From Devosia sp. A8/3-2 (lineage in GTDB: Bacteria; Pseudomonadota; Alphaproteobacteria; Rhizobiales; Devosiaceae), in contig CP104974.1 in NCBI GenBank assembly GCA_025452255.1, forward strand, positions 3,636,156 through 3,700,155: a stretch of 64,000 nt of DNA, written 5' to 3'. The notes beneath the pieces were generated by a model. That model saw only the letters and a program-made list of their open reading frames with translations. It was not told the origin of the DNA and searched no databases. Position 1 is the first letter of the stretch. Each line of letters begins with the position of its first letter. Both the position numbers and the translations under genes were made by a program. Below, piece after piece: positions 9,363-20,238 of the stretch.

Positions 9363-10545
9363 GTGCTGCAGTCTTGGCGGTGGTTTGGACCCAATGATCC
9401 GGTGACGCTCGATCAGGTGCGGCAGGCGGGGGCGAGTGGCATCGTCACGGCACTGCATCACATTTACGATGGCCGCGCTCGGACGCCTGCCGATATTGCC
9501 GAACGCAAGGCGGTGATCGAGGCTGCCGGCTCGGTCTGGTCGGTCTGCAGAATCGATCCCGGTGCACACTTCGATCAAGCTGCGCCGGGGCCCCTATCGG
9601 GACTTCATCGACAATTGGAAGGTGAGTCTGGCCAATCTGGGCCGCGCCGGGGTGCCGGTGGTCTGCTACAATTTCATGCCGGTGGTGGATTGGACGCGCA
9701 CCGATCTGCGCTATCTCATGCCGACAACGGGGCTGGCGCTGCGGTTCGATATGGTCAGAATTCGTGGCCTATGACGCCTATGTGCTCAAGCGTGCCGGCG
9801 CCGAGGGCGACTATACGCCTGAGCTTTTGGCCGCTGCGGACCAAGCTGGAAGCCATGAGCGAGAGCGCCATTGCGACGCTCGAAACCAATATCATTGCCG
9901 GCCTGCCGGGTGGCGAGGATAGCTATGACCGCGAGGGCATTCGTCGGCGGATTGCCGAGTTTGACGATGTCAGCGCCGATGATATGCGCTCAAACTCGGT
10001 GGAATTCCTCAAGGAAGTCGTGCCGGTGGCCGAAGAGGAAGGTGTGAGGCTGGGCATTCACCCCCGATGACCCGCCGTTCTCGCTGTTCGGTTTGCCGCG
10101 TGTCGTGTCGACGGCACAGGATATGCGTTCGGTGCTGGGCGCGGTCGATAGCGTCGCCAATGGGCTGTCATTCTGCGCCGGATCGTTGGGGTCGCGAGCC
10201 GACAATGACGTGGTGAGCATGGCGCGCGAATTCGCCAACCGGATCAATTTCGTGCATCTGCGCAATGTCAGCGTCGAGCCGGACCGCTCGTTCAATGAGG
10301 CCGAGCATCTGGGCGGCGACGTCAACATGGTCGACATGATCAGCATTTTGCGCGCCGAGGAGCGGCGGCGGGCAGCGAGCGGGCGGGCTGACAGCGTCAT
10401 CCCGATGCGGCCGGACCATGGGCATTTGCTGGCCGACGACATCCACAAGAAAACCAATCCCGGCTATTCGCTGATCGGCCGCCTCAAGGGGCTGGCGGAA
10501 CTGCGCGGGATTATTACGGCGGTGGATCAGCTGCAGGGGGCGTAG
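9363..10545 (+). CDS. uxuA: Mannonate dehydratase (frameshifted)
   Basis: Starts with GTG at 9363 behind GGGAGGA ([20 protein letters not shown]). Conserved UxuA blocks in order: [93 protein letters not shown] and [20 protein letters not shown]. Residues that bind the catalytic metal in this family (in NFMPVxDWTR, HPDDPP and RPDHGH) are present. About 394 aa, normal length. The frame breaks near 9548 (TGCAGAATCG, likely TGCGAATCG), 9756 (GTCAGAATTC, likely GTCGAATTC), 9828 and 10063 (C5 for C4). UxuA converts D-mannonate to 2-keto-3-deoxygluconate in glucuronate catabolism. The operon facing it encodes an oligosaccharide importer. Confidence 0.88.
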
Positions 10546-10550
10546 CCGCG

Positions 10551-11400
10551 CTATACCCCCTCCACCAATGCCCTTCGCTGCCGGATCGCTGCCGCTGCCG
10601 CCTTGGGGTCTGGCGGTAGCACGGCATTTTTGAGCGCGATGGAATAGGGATGGGTCGGATTGTCCAACACAGCTCTCGCGTTGCCGGCTTCGATGACTTC
10701 GCCTTTTTGCATGATGATGACGCGGTCGGAGATGTAATAGGCCGTCGCCGAGTCATGCGTGATGTAGATGATCGAGACTTTTAGATCGTCGCGCAGGGCG
10801 CGGAAGAGGTTGACGATGGACATGCGCAGGCTTGCGTCGACCATCGAGACCGGCTCGTCGGCCACGATCAGTTTGGGCGATGGGATGAGGGCGCGGGCCA
10901 CGGCGACGCGCTGAAGTTGGCCGCCCGAGAGTTCGTGGGAGAAGCGGCCTTTGAGTTCGGCGAGGGACAGGCCGACGCGTTGCAGGGCTTCGTCGGCTTT
11001 GATCTCCTGTTGTGCGCGTATCTGCGCCGGTGAAGCGGCGGGCGGTGGCGTAGAGATAGGTATCGACGTGGGTGAGCGGGTTGAACGCCTCAAAGGGGTT
11101 CTGGAAGACCGGCTGCACCCGCGTCATGAAGGCCTCGCGTTGAGCGCGGGTGCGGATGGTGCCGATATCGGTGCCATCGAAAACCGAGCGCCCGCCATCG
11201 GGCACTTCATTGCCTAGGATCATCTTGGCCATGGTGGATTTGCCGCTGCCGGATTCTGCCGACAATGGCGAAGATTTCGGGCGTGTCGCTGGCCAGCGAG
11301 AAGCTGACATCGTTGACGGCGGTGATGGACTGGCGGGAGAAGAGGCCCCCACGCCATAGCGCTTGGTGACGTGATCGAGTTCGAGCAGGTTCTGGCTCAT
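10551..11400 (-). CDS. Oligopeptide/oligosaccharide-type ABC transporter ATP-binding protein, OppF-like (frameshifted)
   Basis: Starts [18 protein letters not shown] at 11400, its ATG overlapping the upstream ATPase stop (ATGA). Motifs: Walker [10 protein letters not shown]-loop [12 protein letters not shown], signature LSGGQLQR, Walker [13 protein letters not shown], switch [12 protein letters not shown]. Breaks near 11352 (G5 run), 11253 (GGCAGAATCC, likely GGCGAATCC) and 11032. Last gene of the leftward transporter operon; it ends 6 bases from the convergent uxuA stop. Typically the second of two ATPases that power Opp/Dpp-family importers. Several plant-associated bacteria use this family for oligosaccharides; the neighbouring xylosidase and uronate genes favour sugars over peptides. 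Confidence 0.8.
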
Positions 11401-12424
11401 TGCACCGATATCTCCCCGGCCCGGAAACAGGCGACGCGGCCGCCGGTGATGCTGGGCAGCATTTGCGGCACCTCCTTGGAACAGCGATCAATGGCGATGG
11501 GGCAGCGCGGGTGGAAGCGGCAGCCCGATGGTGGATTGGCAAGGCTGGGCGGCTTGCCAGCGAGACTCTTGCGGGTCGAGATATCGCCAATGCGGGGAGG
11601 CTGGCGATGAGGTGGGCGGTATAGGGATGCTGTGGCTTGTCGAACAGGGCTCGGGTGGGCCCCTCCTCCGCCAGCCGGCCGGCATACATGATGGCGAGGC
11701 GGTCGGTGATGGCGGCGTGGACCGACATGTCGTGGGTGACAAAGACCACCGATGAGCCCGAGCGCCCCTGCACTTCCTTGATCAGGCCGAGCACGTCTTG
11801 CTGCACCAGCACGTCGAGCGCCGTGGTGGGCTCGTCGGCGATGATGAATTCGGGTTCGCAGACGGTGGCAAGGGCGATGGTGACGCGTTGGCGCATGCCG
11901 CCGGACAGCTGGTGGGGGAAGGCTTCGAGCACGTTGGGATCAAGGCCGAGGCGTTGCAGATGGCTTTCGACGCGGTGGCGGAAGGCGGCGGTGTCGAGCC
12001 CCATATGGCGATAGGCGAAATTGTTGAAGGCGTGCTTGATGCGGCGGACCGGGTTCAGCACGCTCATCGAGCCTTGCATGATGTAGCTCAGGTGCTGCCA
12101 GCGCGCGGCCTGCATCTTGGCTGGCTCGGCATAGACATCGATATGCTTGCCACCGAAATCGAATTTGACTGATCCTTCGACCACGCGCATGGGCGGTCGA
12201 ATGGCGCCAGCCGTGGTCTTGATCAACGAGGTCTTGCCCGAGGAGGATTCCCCGGCAATGCCATAGACCTCGTTGCGGCGGACGGTCAGATCAATGCCAT
12301 CGACGGCGCGGACCTCGCGGCGGACGCCGAAATGCTCGTTGATATAATAGGCCTTGAGATCCTTGATGGTGAGGACGTCGACATTGGTCACAGCGGGTCG
12401 CTCGGCGAGAAGGGTTTCAGTCAT
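11397..12424 (-). CDS. Oligopeptide/oligosaccharide-type ABC transporter ATP-binding protein, OppD-like (frameshifted)
   Basis: Begins [20 protein letters not shown] at 12424. Walker A is GESSSGKTS, the signature LSGGMRQR, Walker [14 protein letters not shown], switch [11 protein letters not shown]; the C-terminal oligopeptide-type domain has [20 protein letters not shown] with the cysteines characteristic of OppD/DppD. One break near 11590 puts this C-terminal domain in another frame ([20 protein letters not shown]…FRAGEISVQ). Stops within the ATGA that starts the next ATPase gene. Three bases after the permease gene. Confidence 0.82.
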
Positions 12425-12427
12425 GGC

Positions 12428-13286
12428 TCAGGCTCCCATGCGCGCTAGGCGGCTGCGGGGGTCGATATATTCGTTGACGGACATGGCGAGCAGGAAGAGG
12501 CCCGAGAACAGGATGACCACGAAGATCATCGGCACGGCGATCCACCACCAGATGCCTGCGACCATGGCGGAGTGGGCATTGGCCCAATAGATCATGCCGC
12601 CAATGGTGGGGCGGTTGATGTCGGAAAAGCCCAGGATCGAGAGCGTGACCTCGAGGCCAATGGCCCAGATCAAATTGTTCATGGTGGTGAAGAACACGAT
12701 TGGCATGACATAAGGCAGGTGTTCGTGGAACAGGATCTGGCCGGTGCGCATGCCCGAAAACGCAGCGTGGCGGGTGAATTCGCGGGTGCGCAGGGAGAGC
12801 GCGACCGAGCGGATCAGGCGGCTATCATGGGTCCAGCCGAGCAGGGCCGCAGTAAGCGCGAGGACTGGCCGAGTCATCTGGTCGCGCAGCACGAAAACCA
12901 GCAGCAGCAGGATGGGGATATTGGGCAGTGCGCCCAGCGTATCGTTGACCGCCATGATGATCTGGTCGGTCTTGCCGCCGACATAGCCCGAGACCGAAGC
13001 CGACGACGATGGCGATGACGCGGCTGATGGCAGCCACGACGATGCCGAACATCAGCGTATTGCGCATGGAAATGGAGAGTTGCCAGAAAATCTCCCGGCC
13101 GCGCGAATTGGTGCCCAGCCAGTATTCGGCCGAAGGGGGCATATCGGGGATGACCACATAGATATCGTTTTCGCCATAGGGGGCAAAGAACGAGCAGGCG
13201 ATCAGCGCCAGAATGATCAGGACAAGCAGGGTTCCCAGCAGGAACTCGCGGTTGTAGCGCAGCAGATCGAAAAGGACTTTGAACAT
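12428..13286 (-). CDS. ABC transporter permease, OppC/DppC-like (frameshifted)
   Basis: About 286 aa with an N-terminal membrane segment (LLGTLLVLIILALIACSFFA) and then the BPD_transp_1 domain. The EAA-type cytoplasmic loop can be seen around TREFTRHAAFSGMRTGQILF, typical of the second permease of Opp/Dpp systems. One break near 12993, where GGTCTCGGGC probably stands for GGTCTGGGC, joins VVGFG to GYVGGKTDQIIMAVNDTLG. Six bases lie between it and the upstream permease gene. Together the two permeases form the heterodimeric channel. Confidence 0.8.
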
Positions 13287-13291
13287 CGGCG

Positions 13292-14298
13292 CTATCCCAG
13301 TTTCACGCGGGGGTCGATCAGGGGGTAGAGAATGTCGATGAGGAACACGGCGGCGGCCACGGCGATGATCGAAATGGTGGTCACCCCCAGCACGAGGCTG
13401 TAATCGCCGGCATAAATGCCCGCGACCATCAGCTTGCCGATGCCGGGATAGTTGAAGATGAATTCCACGATGACGGCGCCGCCGAACACATTGCCCGAGC
13501 TGAGCGCCGGGCCCGTGATCTGAGGCAGCATGGCGTTGCGGGCGACATATTGGGAAAAGATGGTGCGCGAGGGCACGCCACCCAATTCGGCATAGACCAC
13601 ATAATCGTCGGTGACGATGTTGGAGACCAGCGAGCGCATGGCGATGAACCAGCCACCCATGCCCACCAGAACCGGGGTCAGCGCCGGCAGGGTGCCGTGG
13701 ATGATGACGGACTGGATATAGGTCCGAGTCAGGGTGGGATCGAGATTGAGCTGGGCGCCGCCGCTAATGGGCAGGATGGGCCAGAGGAAGCCGAAGACGA
13801 TGACCGGGGTGAGGCCCGTGATGTAGGTGGGGATGGGCTGCATGGCCATGACCAGCACGCCGACCACTTTCATGGCGCGGTTATTGCGGAAATAGCCGGC
13901 AATGGCGCCCAGAGTGTTGCCGAGAACCCGGGAGATGATGGTGGCCAGCGTCAGCAGGCCCACGGTCCGAGGGCAGAGCGCGGCCGATAATGGTCATCAC
14001 CGGGGTGGGAAAGGCTGAGAGTGAAGGACCAAAATCGCCGCGGATCACCCGGCCCCAGAAGGTCAGGTATTGATCCAGCAGCGAGCCATCGGTGCCGTAA
14101 AGCTCGCGCAGGGACTGGCGCAGGATTTCCACGGTCCGCGGGTCGGTCGAGCCGAAATTGGTCAGCAGCGACACGGTCTGCTCTGATCGGATCGACCGGC
14201 GAGAAATGGGCGATCAGAAAGGCCAGCGTGACGCCGGTAAAGACGACGAAGATGAACTGTCCGAAACGCTTGGCGACGTAAGTAAGATAGCCGTTCAT
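13292..14298 (-). CDS. ABC transporter permease, OppB/DppB-like (frameshifted)
   Basis: Start at 14298 (MNGYLTYVAKRFGQFIFVVF), an N-terminal membrane helix typical of DppB-type permeases; the C-terminal half has six-helix topology with the EAA loop AELGGVPSRTIFSQYVARNA and ends IDILYPLIDPRVKLG. Breaks near 14190 (between FSPVDPIR and SLLTNFGSTDP) and near 13969, where CCCTCGGACCG probably stands for CCCTGGACCG. First permease after the binding-protein gene. About 335 aa, the usual family length. Confidence 0.8.
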
Positions 14299-14369
14299 AT
14301 GTGTCCCGTCCGGCATGTTGGTCGGTGTGCTGCTTGGCTTGGCGTCATCGCGCCTAAACTCGATGCGGT

Positions 14370-14390
14370 CCCTCCCCTTGAGGGGGAGGG
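14370..14390. repeat. Short intergenic hairpin repeat (CCCTCCCC-TTGA-GGGGGAGGG)
   Basis: Near-perfect hairpin between the binding-protein and permease genes of the transporter operon. A related intergenic hairpin (CACCTCTCCC…GGGAGAGGTG) occurs at 52078-52102, also inside an ABC operon. Either dispersed repeats or mRNA stabilisers that raise expression of the upstream binding protein; the sequence does not decide. Confidence 0.45.
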
Positions 14391-14424
14391 GATGGGGCCG
14401 ATGGATTGGATCGGCCCCCTGCCC

Positions 14425-16314
14425 TTATTTGGGCGCGTCCGGATTGGCCTTGAGGCTCACCACCATGTAGCGCAGGTTCGACCAGTTGGGCCCCGAGGCC
14501 GCATAGGGGTTCTCGGCGGATGGGTAGTTGGTCCAATAGGTCGTGTCGAACGGGGCGAACTTATTGTAGGCCATCAGCGGGATCATCGGCATTTCCTCGA
14601 CGGCGAGCTTGAGGAAGTCGAGCCCGATCTCGACGATTTCCGGCGAGTCGAAGGCAATCGAGCGGTTCCTGTCGATGAGGGCATCAAGGCGGGGATCTTC
14701 CCAGCGCTGGGTATTGCGCGGCGGCTGGGGCTCGCCGAGGGGCCGGATGAAGTCCGAGCGATAACTATCGAGGAAGAAGCTAAGATCGGGGTGACCGCCC
14801 TGTGTTTCGACCGTCCAGTTGATGGCGGTTTCAAAGTCGCCGGTGCCCGAGCGCTGGCCATTGGTGGGGCCGGCCACATCGACCGTAGCCTTGATGCCAG
14901 CCCGGCTCCATTGCTGGGCGATGGCGGTGCCGGCGCGGGCCGGGGTCGGAATGGCGTCGCCTTCGACCTGCACGCGCACTTCAAACGGGGTGCCATCGGG
15001 CTTGAGCCATTGATTGCCGTTTTTGGTGAAGCCGGCCTTTTGCAGCAATTCGGTTGCCGCCTGCACGTCCTGCTTCCACCAGCCAAAGCCGAACATGCGC
15101 TGCAGCTGAGCTTCGTCGGTTGGAATATCAGGCCATTGGCCGCGCACCATATTGGCGAGTTGGCCGGCCGGGCTGGTGTCATAGGGCTTGATGGTGCGGG
15201 TGCCGGTGTTCAGCTCGAAATTGGTGAGCCAATCCTGCATGGGCACGAAATAATCCTCGGGTGCAGAACCAGTCGGCGGCACGGCGAGCGCGGATAGATT
15301 TGCCGCGCCGCGATAGGAGCCGAGCGCCACTGCCCGGATATCGATCAGCAAAGCCAGCGCCCAGCGGACATCCTTGTTATCAAAGGGGGCTTTTTGTGGT
15401 TGAAGATCACCGCGGGCAGGGTCGGATCAGGATGGGCATAAGGGAAGCCCGGCAGCCAGGCGGCGGCGCTGGGATTGTCCTTCATGATCGAGAACATGCC
15501 TTCGGGGGCGATGTCGTTGATCACATCCAGATTGTGATTGCGCTGGGCGATGACGCGGGCTTCGGGATTGCCCGAGGCGGCATAGACCACATATTTGACC
15601 TCGGGCTGGCCCCAATCCATGCCGATGGAGGTGCGCTGCCAATCGTCGCGCAGCTTCCAGATCGCCCAATTGCCCGCCTTGTCGTAATTGTGCAGCACAT
15701 AGGCGCTGAGCGAAATGGGCGGATTGTTGTTGAAGGCCAGCGGGTCCTCGACCTTTTCGAAGACATGCTTGGGCATGATCCAGGCCGCATTCCAGCGCAC
15801 GGTGAACAGCGCATGGAAGCGTGAATTAGGCTCCTTGAGCTTGAAGATCACCGTATTGCGGTCCGGCTGCTCCATGCTGGCGACATTGATGGAGAATGGC
15901 GCGCTCCAGCCCATGCCCGGATGATCGATCTGGGTCTGGACGGTATAGACTAGGTCATCGGCGGTGAATTCTGACGCCGTCGCTCCAGAAAATGCCTTCG
16001 CGCAGCTTCACCGTCATTTCGGTGAAGTCCTCATTATAGATGGGCGGCTCGGCGGCCAGCGCATTCTGCCGAGCGTCCGGCCCGCCTTCGGGATTGATGA
16101 ACCACAGAGTATCGGTGGTCAGCTGCTGTAGGCCATTGACGTTGGAGCCGCCGCCGGGCGCCCAGATATTGAACCAATCCGCATTCTGCGCGGTGGGGCC
16201 CTGCACGATCAGCGCCTCGTTGCGGGGAATGCCGGCGATGAAATCCTGCGCCAATGCCGGCAGCGCCAGCATGGACGCGACCGCCGCAATGGCGATTTTC
16301 TTGAACAAGCTCAT
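14425..16314 (-). CDS. ABC transporter substrate-binding protein, SBP_bac_5 family (frameshifted)
   Basis: About 630 aa. Signal peptide MSLFKKIAIAAVASMLALPA with cleavage after ALA-Q. The mature protein has the family's opening (WFNIWAPGGG… LREGIFWSDGVEFTADDL) and the lobe II pattern (TELLQKAGFTKNGNQWLKPD). Breaks near 15971 (GTCAGAATTC, likely GTCGAATTC) and 15377 (A5 run). First gene of the five-gene importer operon. Its length of over 600 aa is larger than standard OppA/DppA and matches subfamily members that bind oligosaccharides or large ligands. Periplasmic; delivers ligand to the permease pair. Confidence 0.82.
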
Positions 16315-16648
16315 AGGTATCCTCCCTAAGCGCGTTTGACGCGATGAATTCCCGTGATCGTCGAGGCATCGGCCTCATCGCTCCGTCCGTCCGCGCTGCA
16401 TCCCGAAAGACGCTGAACCTCTCCTCGTGGATTTCGTCGTTGCGGCATCTTTATCGACAATTTTTGCGCACACCACAACCGCTAGTTTCAATAATTCGAT
16501 ATTTTGCGCGGATTTTTGCGTGATCGTATATGGATTGGCGATAATCCACGCATCTTATTATTGACAAAGCGGCTGACTGACTTAGTTTGCCTGATATCAC
16601 CACCTGCCCCATGCGCAGCCCTGCGCGCCCGCCTCCTGAGGAAGACAG
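16315..16648. promoter_or_regulatory. Divergent control region with two TTATyGACAAw operator-like motifs
   Basis: 334-base gap without a gene between the binding-protein gene (leftward) and the GH39 gene (rightward). It holds TTATCGACAAT at 16451-16461 and TTATTGACAAA at 16558-16568, 107 bases apart. The same word occurs as an inverted pair at 20141-20176. An AGGAAGACAG ribosome-binding site precedes the GH39 start at 16649. The shared motif suggests one regulator, plausibly the GntR-family gene at 18360-19019, controls both operons. Confidence 0.5.
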
Positions 16649-18250
16649 ATGAGCCAGCCTATCGATGTGAAGACGAGTGTTCGCGCCGACCGCCCGACAG
16701 GGGCATACAAGCCGCTATGGGCGTGGTTCGGCTATGACGAGCCCAATTACACCTATAGCGAGCATGGCAAGAAGCTGCTGGCCGAGCTGACCGAGCTCAG
16801 CCCGGTTTCTCCCCATATCCGCACGCATAACCTGTTGACCTCGGGCGATGGGGTGGCCGCGCTCAAATGGGGCTCGACCAATGCCTATACCGAAGATGCC
16901 AATGGCAATGCGGTTTATGACTGGACCATCATGGACCAGATTTTTGACGCCTATGCCGAGGCGGGCAATACCCCGCTGGTGCAGATCGGGTTCACCCCCG
17001 AGGCGCTGTCGGACGATCCGGGGCCGTACCAGCACAGTTGGGAGCCGGCGAACAAATACGCCACCATCCTCACCGGCTGGGCCGCGCTGCCCAATGACCT
17101 CAAGAAATGGGGTGCGCTGATCGAAGCTCGGGCGCAGCATCTGGCTGACCGCTATGGCAAGGAAAAGGTCAGCACTGCCGTGGGAAGTGTGGAACGAGCC
17201 GGACGGGCATTATTGGACCGGCACGATCCCCGAATTTTGCGCCATGTATGATGTGAGCGCGGGGCGGTGAAAAGGTATTGCCCGATGCACGCGTTGGCGG
17301 GCCGCACACCTGCGGCGCCTTTTCCAACCCCAAGGCGCAGACTTTCCTGCGGGCATTCCTCAAGCATGTGGTGGACAATAATTCCCCCATCGACTTCATC
17401 GCCTTCCACGCCAAGGGCAATCCGGTGATCTGGCAGGATCATGTGCGCATGGGGCTGCACAAGCATCTGCGCGATATCGAAGCGAACTCGGCCATTATCA
17501 ACGAATTCCCCTCGCTGACGCATCTGCCGGTGATCATTGGCGAATCTGACCCCGAAGGATGTGCCGCCTGTTCGGCGCGGGTGCATCCGCAGAACGGCTA
17601 CTGCAATGGCCCGCTCTATGGCGTCTATGTGGTGGAAAGCATGCTGCGTACCTATGAGCTATCGTGGCGCGCCAATATCGAGATCGAGGGTGCAGTGACA
17701 CGGGCCTTCATGTTCGATGACCAGCCCCGGTCTCGACGGCTTCCACGACCCGGCCACCAATGGCGTCGACAAGGCAGTGCTCAATGGCTTCCGCATGCTG
17801 GGCAAGCTGGGCGGGGAATGGCTGGAAACCGCCAGCACGCATCGCCGCGACATTGCCGAGATCATGCAGCATGGCGTGCGCAACGAGCCCGACGTCAATA
17901 TCGTCGCCACCCGCGACGACAAGGGCGTGAGCGTGCTGGTCTGGCATTATCATGACGATGATACGGCCGGGCCGGATGCCGAGGTGTCCATTGCCATCGA
18001 CGGCTGGGGCAGCAAGCCCGCAAGCCTCAAGCATTTCCGGATGGATGAAACGCACTCCAATGCGTTCGGCGTTTGGAAGGCGATGGGCAAGCCCGAAAAT
18101 CCGCAAGGCGCTGATTACGCCAAGCTCGAACAGGCCGGGAAACTGGCCCAGATCGAGGATCAGGCCAGCGTCGCCGTCACAGATGGCAAAATCGAACTCC
18201 GCACTACCCTGCCCCGGCAAGGCGTCTCCCTGCTTCGCCTCGACTGGTAA
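16649..18250 (+). CDS. Glycoside hydrolase family 39 beta-xylosidase (frameshifted)
   Basis: Start ATG 16649 (MSQPIDVKTSVRADRPTGAY), about 533 aa. The acid/base motif WEVWNEPDGHYW (around 17186) and the nucleophile segment VIIGESDPEG (around 17530) are the two catalytic glutamates of GH39. No signal peptide is visible, so the enzyme is probably cytosolic and acts on imported xylo-oligosaccharides. Breaks near 17180, 17267 (G4 run) and 17733, where CCCCGGTCTCGAC may stand for CCCTGGTTCGAC (DDQPWFDGF). It releases xylose from non-reducing ends, which fits the divergent oligosaccharide importer and the neighbouring sugar-acid pathway. Confidence 0.82.
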
Positions 18251-18259
18251 TGCGGCAAA

Positions 18260-18294
18260 GAGCGCGCCCTTCCTCCGGGGCGCGCTCGTTTTTT
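18260..18294 (+). terminator. Rho-independent terminator after the GH39 gene
   Basis: GAGCGCGCCC, loop TTCCTCC, then GGGGCGCGCTC followed by GTTTTTT. A strong GC stem with a T run, 10 bases after the stop. It can also insulate the convergent GntR gene ending at 18360. Confidence 0.85.
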
Positions 18295-18359
18295 GAGCAC
18301 CATTCCTCCACAAATACGGTGGATGGGGGAGTGACGAGGTGAAACGGGCCTTTGTGCCC

Positions 18360-19019
18360 CTACCCCACCCGATCCAAATACCGCGCCTTGCTCGGCTGCA
18401 GGTGATCCACGCACAATTGCGCCAGCACCCAATTGTCGCTGCCCTTGAGCATATCGATCATCAGCCGGTGGTGTTCGTGCGAGACCCGGAGCGACGCCGT
18501 ATTGGCCATGGAATTGGCCCGCACCGGCAGGCTGAGGCGCATGTAGAGTTCGATGGACTGGACCAAGTGCGCATTGCCGCAAGCCCCGAACAGCGTCAGG
18601 TGGAAACGGTCATTGGTTTCGTGCACGCCGCGCAGGAAGCCCGCCTCGATATGGTGGCCGTGTTCTTCGTGGATGGCGTTGAGTTCGGCGATCAGGCTAT
18701 CGGGAGCCGGTAGGGGAATCCACAGCGCGGCCCGGCGCTGCAGCAATTCGCGGACGGCGTAGATTTCCGTGACTTGGCTGGCGGTCAGCGAGCGCACCGT
18801 GGCGCCACGATTGCGCTCGCGCACCACGATGCCCATGGATTCCAGCTGCACCAGCGCCTGCCGCGCGAAATGTCGCGTGACGGCGAAGCGCGCCAGCAGC
18901 ATATCCTCGGTGAGCCGCGTACCGGGCGCGAGGCGGCCGAAAATGATGTCCTCTTCCAGTGCCCGGGCGATGGAGAGATCGTCGTGCTCGGTGGCGGCGT
19001 TTTCGGTCAAGCTATCCAA
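18360..19019 (-). CDS. GntR-family transcriptional regulator, FCD domain
   Basis: Intact, 219 aa. An N-terminal winged helix-turn-helix (LAPGTRLTEDMLLARFAVTR, about residues 32-51) is followed by the all-helical FCD ligand-binding domain with the metal-binding histidine pattern (HETNDRFHLTLF around residue 130, HEHHRLMIDML around residue 182). FCD regulators of this kind respond to sugar acids and related carboxylates. It lies 27 bases downstream of the Gfo/Idh dehydrogenase gene in a leftward pair, divergent from the dehydratase operon, so it is a good candidate regulator of the TTATyGACAAT motifs at 16451-16568 and 20141-20176. Confidence 0.88.
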   Translation of the reverse strand: MDSLTENAATEHDDLSIARALEEDIIFGRLAPGTRLTEDMLLARFAVTRHFARQALVQLESMGIVVRERNRGATVRSLTASQVTEIYAVRELLQRRAALWIPLPAPDSLIAELNAIHEEHGHHIEAGFLRGVHETNDRFHLTLFGACGNAHLVQSIELYMRLSLPVRANSMANTASLRVSHEHHRLMIDMLKGSDNWVLAQLCVDHLQPSKARYLDRVG

Positions 19020-19046
19020 GGGCTGCTCTCGGCTGGTGACGCCATT

Positions 19047-20057
19047 CTATCGCGGTTCTTGCGCCGGGTCGAATTGTGCCAGCGCATAGATGGCTTCGAC
19101 CAGTGCAGGGTTTCCATATTGTCGGCGGGCGCCGTCTCGAAGGGCTTTCCGCTGTCGAGGCAATCAAGAAAATGGCTGATCGCGGCGTCATAGGAGCCTT
19201 GATAGACCGCGTCGGCATCGAATTGCTCGGTATGCGGCTGCTCGCCATGGGCGGTAAGCTGGTTGCCATCGAGTTCGATCGTGCCGCGCGTGCCGAAAAT
19301 GCGCAGATGATCGCGCGGTGCCGGCAGGGCGCCGTGGACGGCGAGATTGCCGGTAACCTGGACCAGCAGGCCATCGCTGCGGCAGCGCAGGGTGATCGCC
19401 GCAACATCCTCGGCAACGATATCGGCATTGCTGCGCTCGAGCCGCGCGGCGACGACGTCCATTTCGCCGAGGAGGAAGCGGAGCGTGTCGAGGTGATGGA
19501 TCAGCACTTCCATGACAAGGAGGCGCTGCTGGGTGCGGAAGAAGGGCTGGCGCACTAGAGCGGGGCGCTGGCCATCGGAGCCGGCGATCATGCCGCTGGA
19601 GAGGAATTCGAGACTGACTCGGCGGATGTCGCCGGCGACGCCGGCATCGAGCCATTCCCGCAGGCGGCGATACCGAGCGCGGAAGCGCCAGTTTTCGTGC
19701 ACCATCAGCGTGGTGCCGGCAACATCGGCGACCAGTGCTTTGGCCGCGGCAAAGTCGGTGGCCAGCGGCTTCTGGCAAATGATGGCGACCCCGGCTTGCG
19801 CGGCGAGACGGACCAGCTCGGCATGGGCTTCGCGCGGGGCGCAGATATCGACAATATCGAGATTTTCGCGTGCCAGCATGGTGGCGGCATCGGCATAGAT
19901 GGCGGGAATGCCGAAAGCCTCGGCGCGCTTGGGCGGCGGCTTCGGACGGGTCAGCTATGGCGACGATCTCGGCCTGCGCGCTGCGTTTCTGCCGAGCCGG
20001 CAGATGATAGGCACTGACCCATCCCGCACCGATTATCCCCACTCGCCGCTTCTGCAT
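19047..20057 (-). CDS. Gfo/Idh/MocA-family oxidoreductase (frameshifted)
   Basis: Start 20057 (MQKRRVGIIGAGWVSAYHLP) with the GxGxxG Rossmann motif at residues 8-13. Central blocks are DIVDICAPREAHAELVRLAA, ICQKPLATDF (the EKP-like catalytic lysine motif) and LMVHENWRFRARYRRL. Breaks near 19927 (AQAR then AEAFGIPAIYADA) and near 19106 (METL then ALVEAIYALAQFD, stop at 19047-19049). About 337 aa. The family oxidises or reduces sugars with NAD(P); here it could make the lactone that feeds the divergent lactonase-like and dehydratase genes. Substrate unknown. Confidence 0.82.
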
Positions 20058-20140
20058 ATACCCGTGTCCTTACGCTAATTTATCAATAATAGTGAAACGC
20101 ACCCACAGAAGGAAGCGAGAAATTTCGGCTATCTGGCGTG

Positions 20141-20176
20141 ATTGTCGATTTATCGTGGCGCTTCTTTATTGACAAT
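20141..20176. promoter_or_regulatory. Inverted ATTGTCGAT…TTATTGACAAT pair, candidate operator
   Basis: ATTGTCGATTT at 20141-20151 and TTATTGACAAT at 20166-20176 face each other across 14 bases, about two helical turns between centres, in the gap between the Gfo/Idh gene and the dehydratase gene. The same word occurs twice upstream of the GH39 gene. The arrangement suits a dimeric repressor acting on both divergent promoters. Confidence 0.55.
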
Positions 20177-20238
20177 CCCCGTGGAGCCACTAGCTTACGG
20201 ACCATGCGGCGAACCAGCAGCCGGAACGGGAGTATCGC

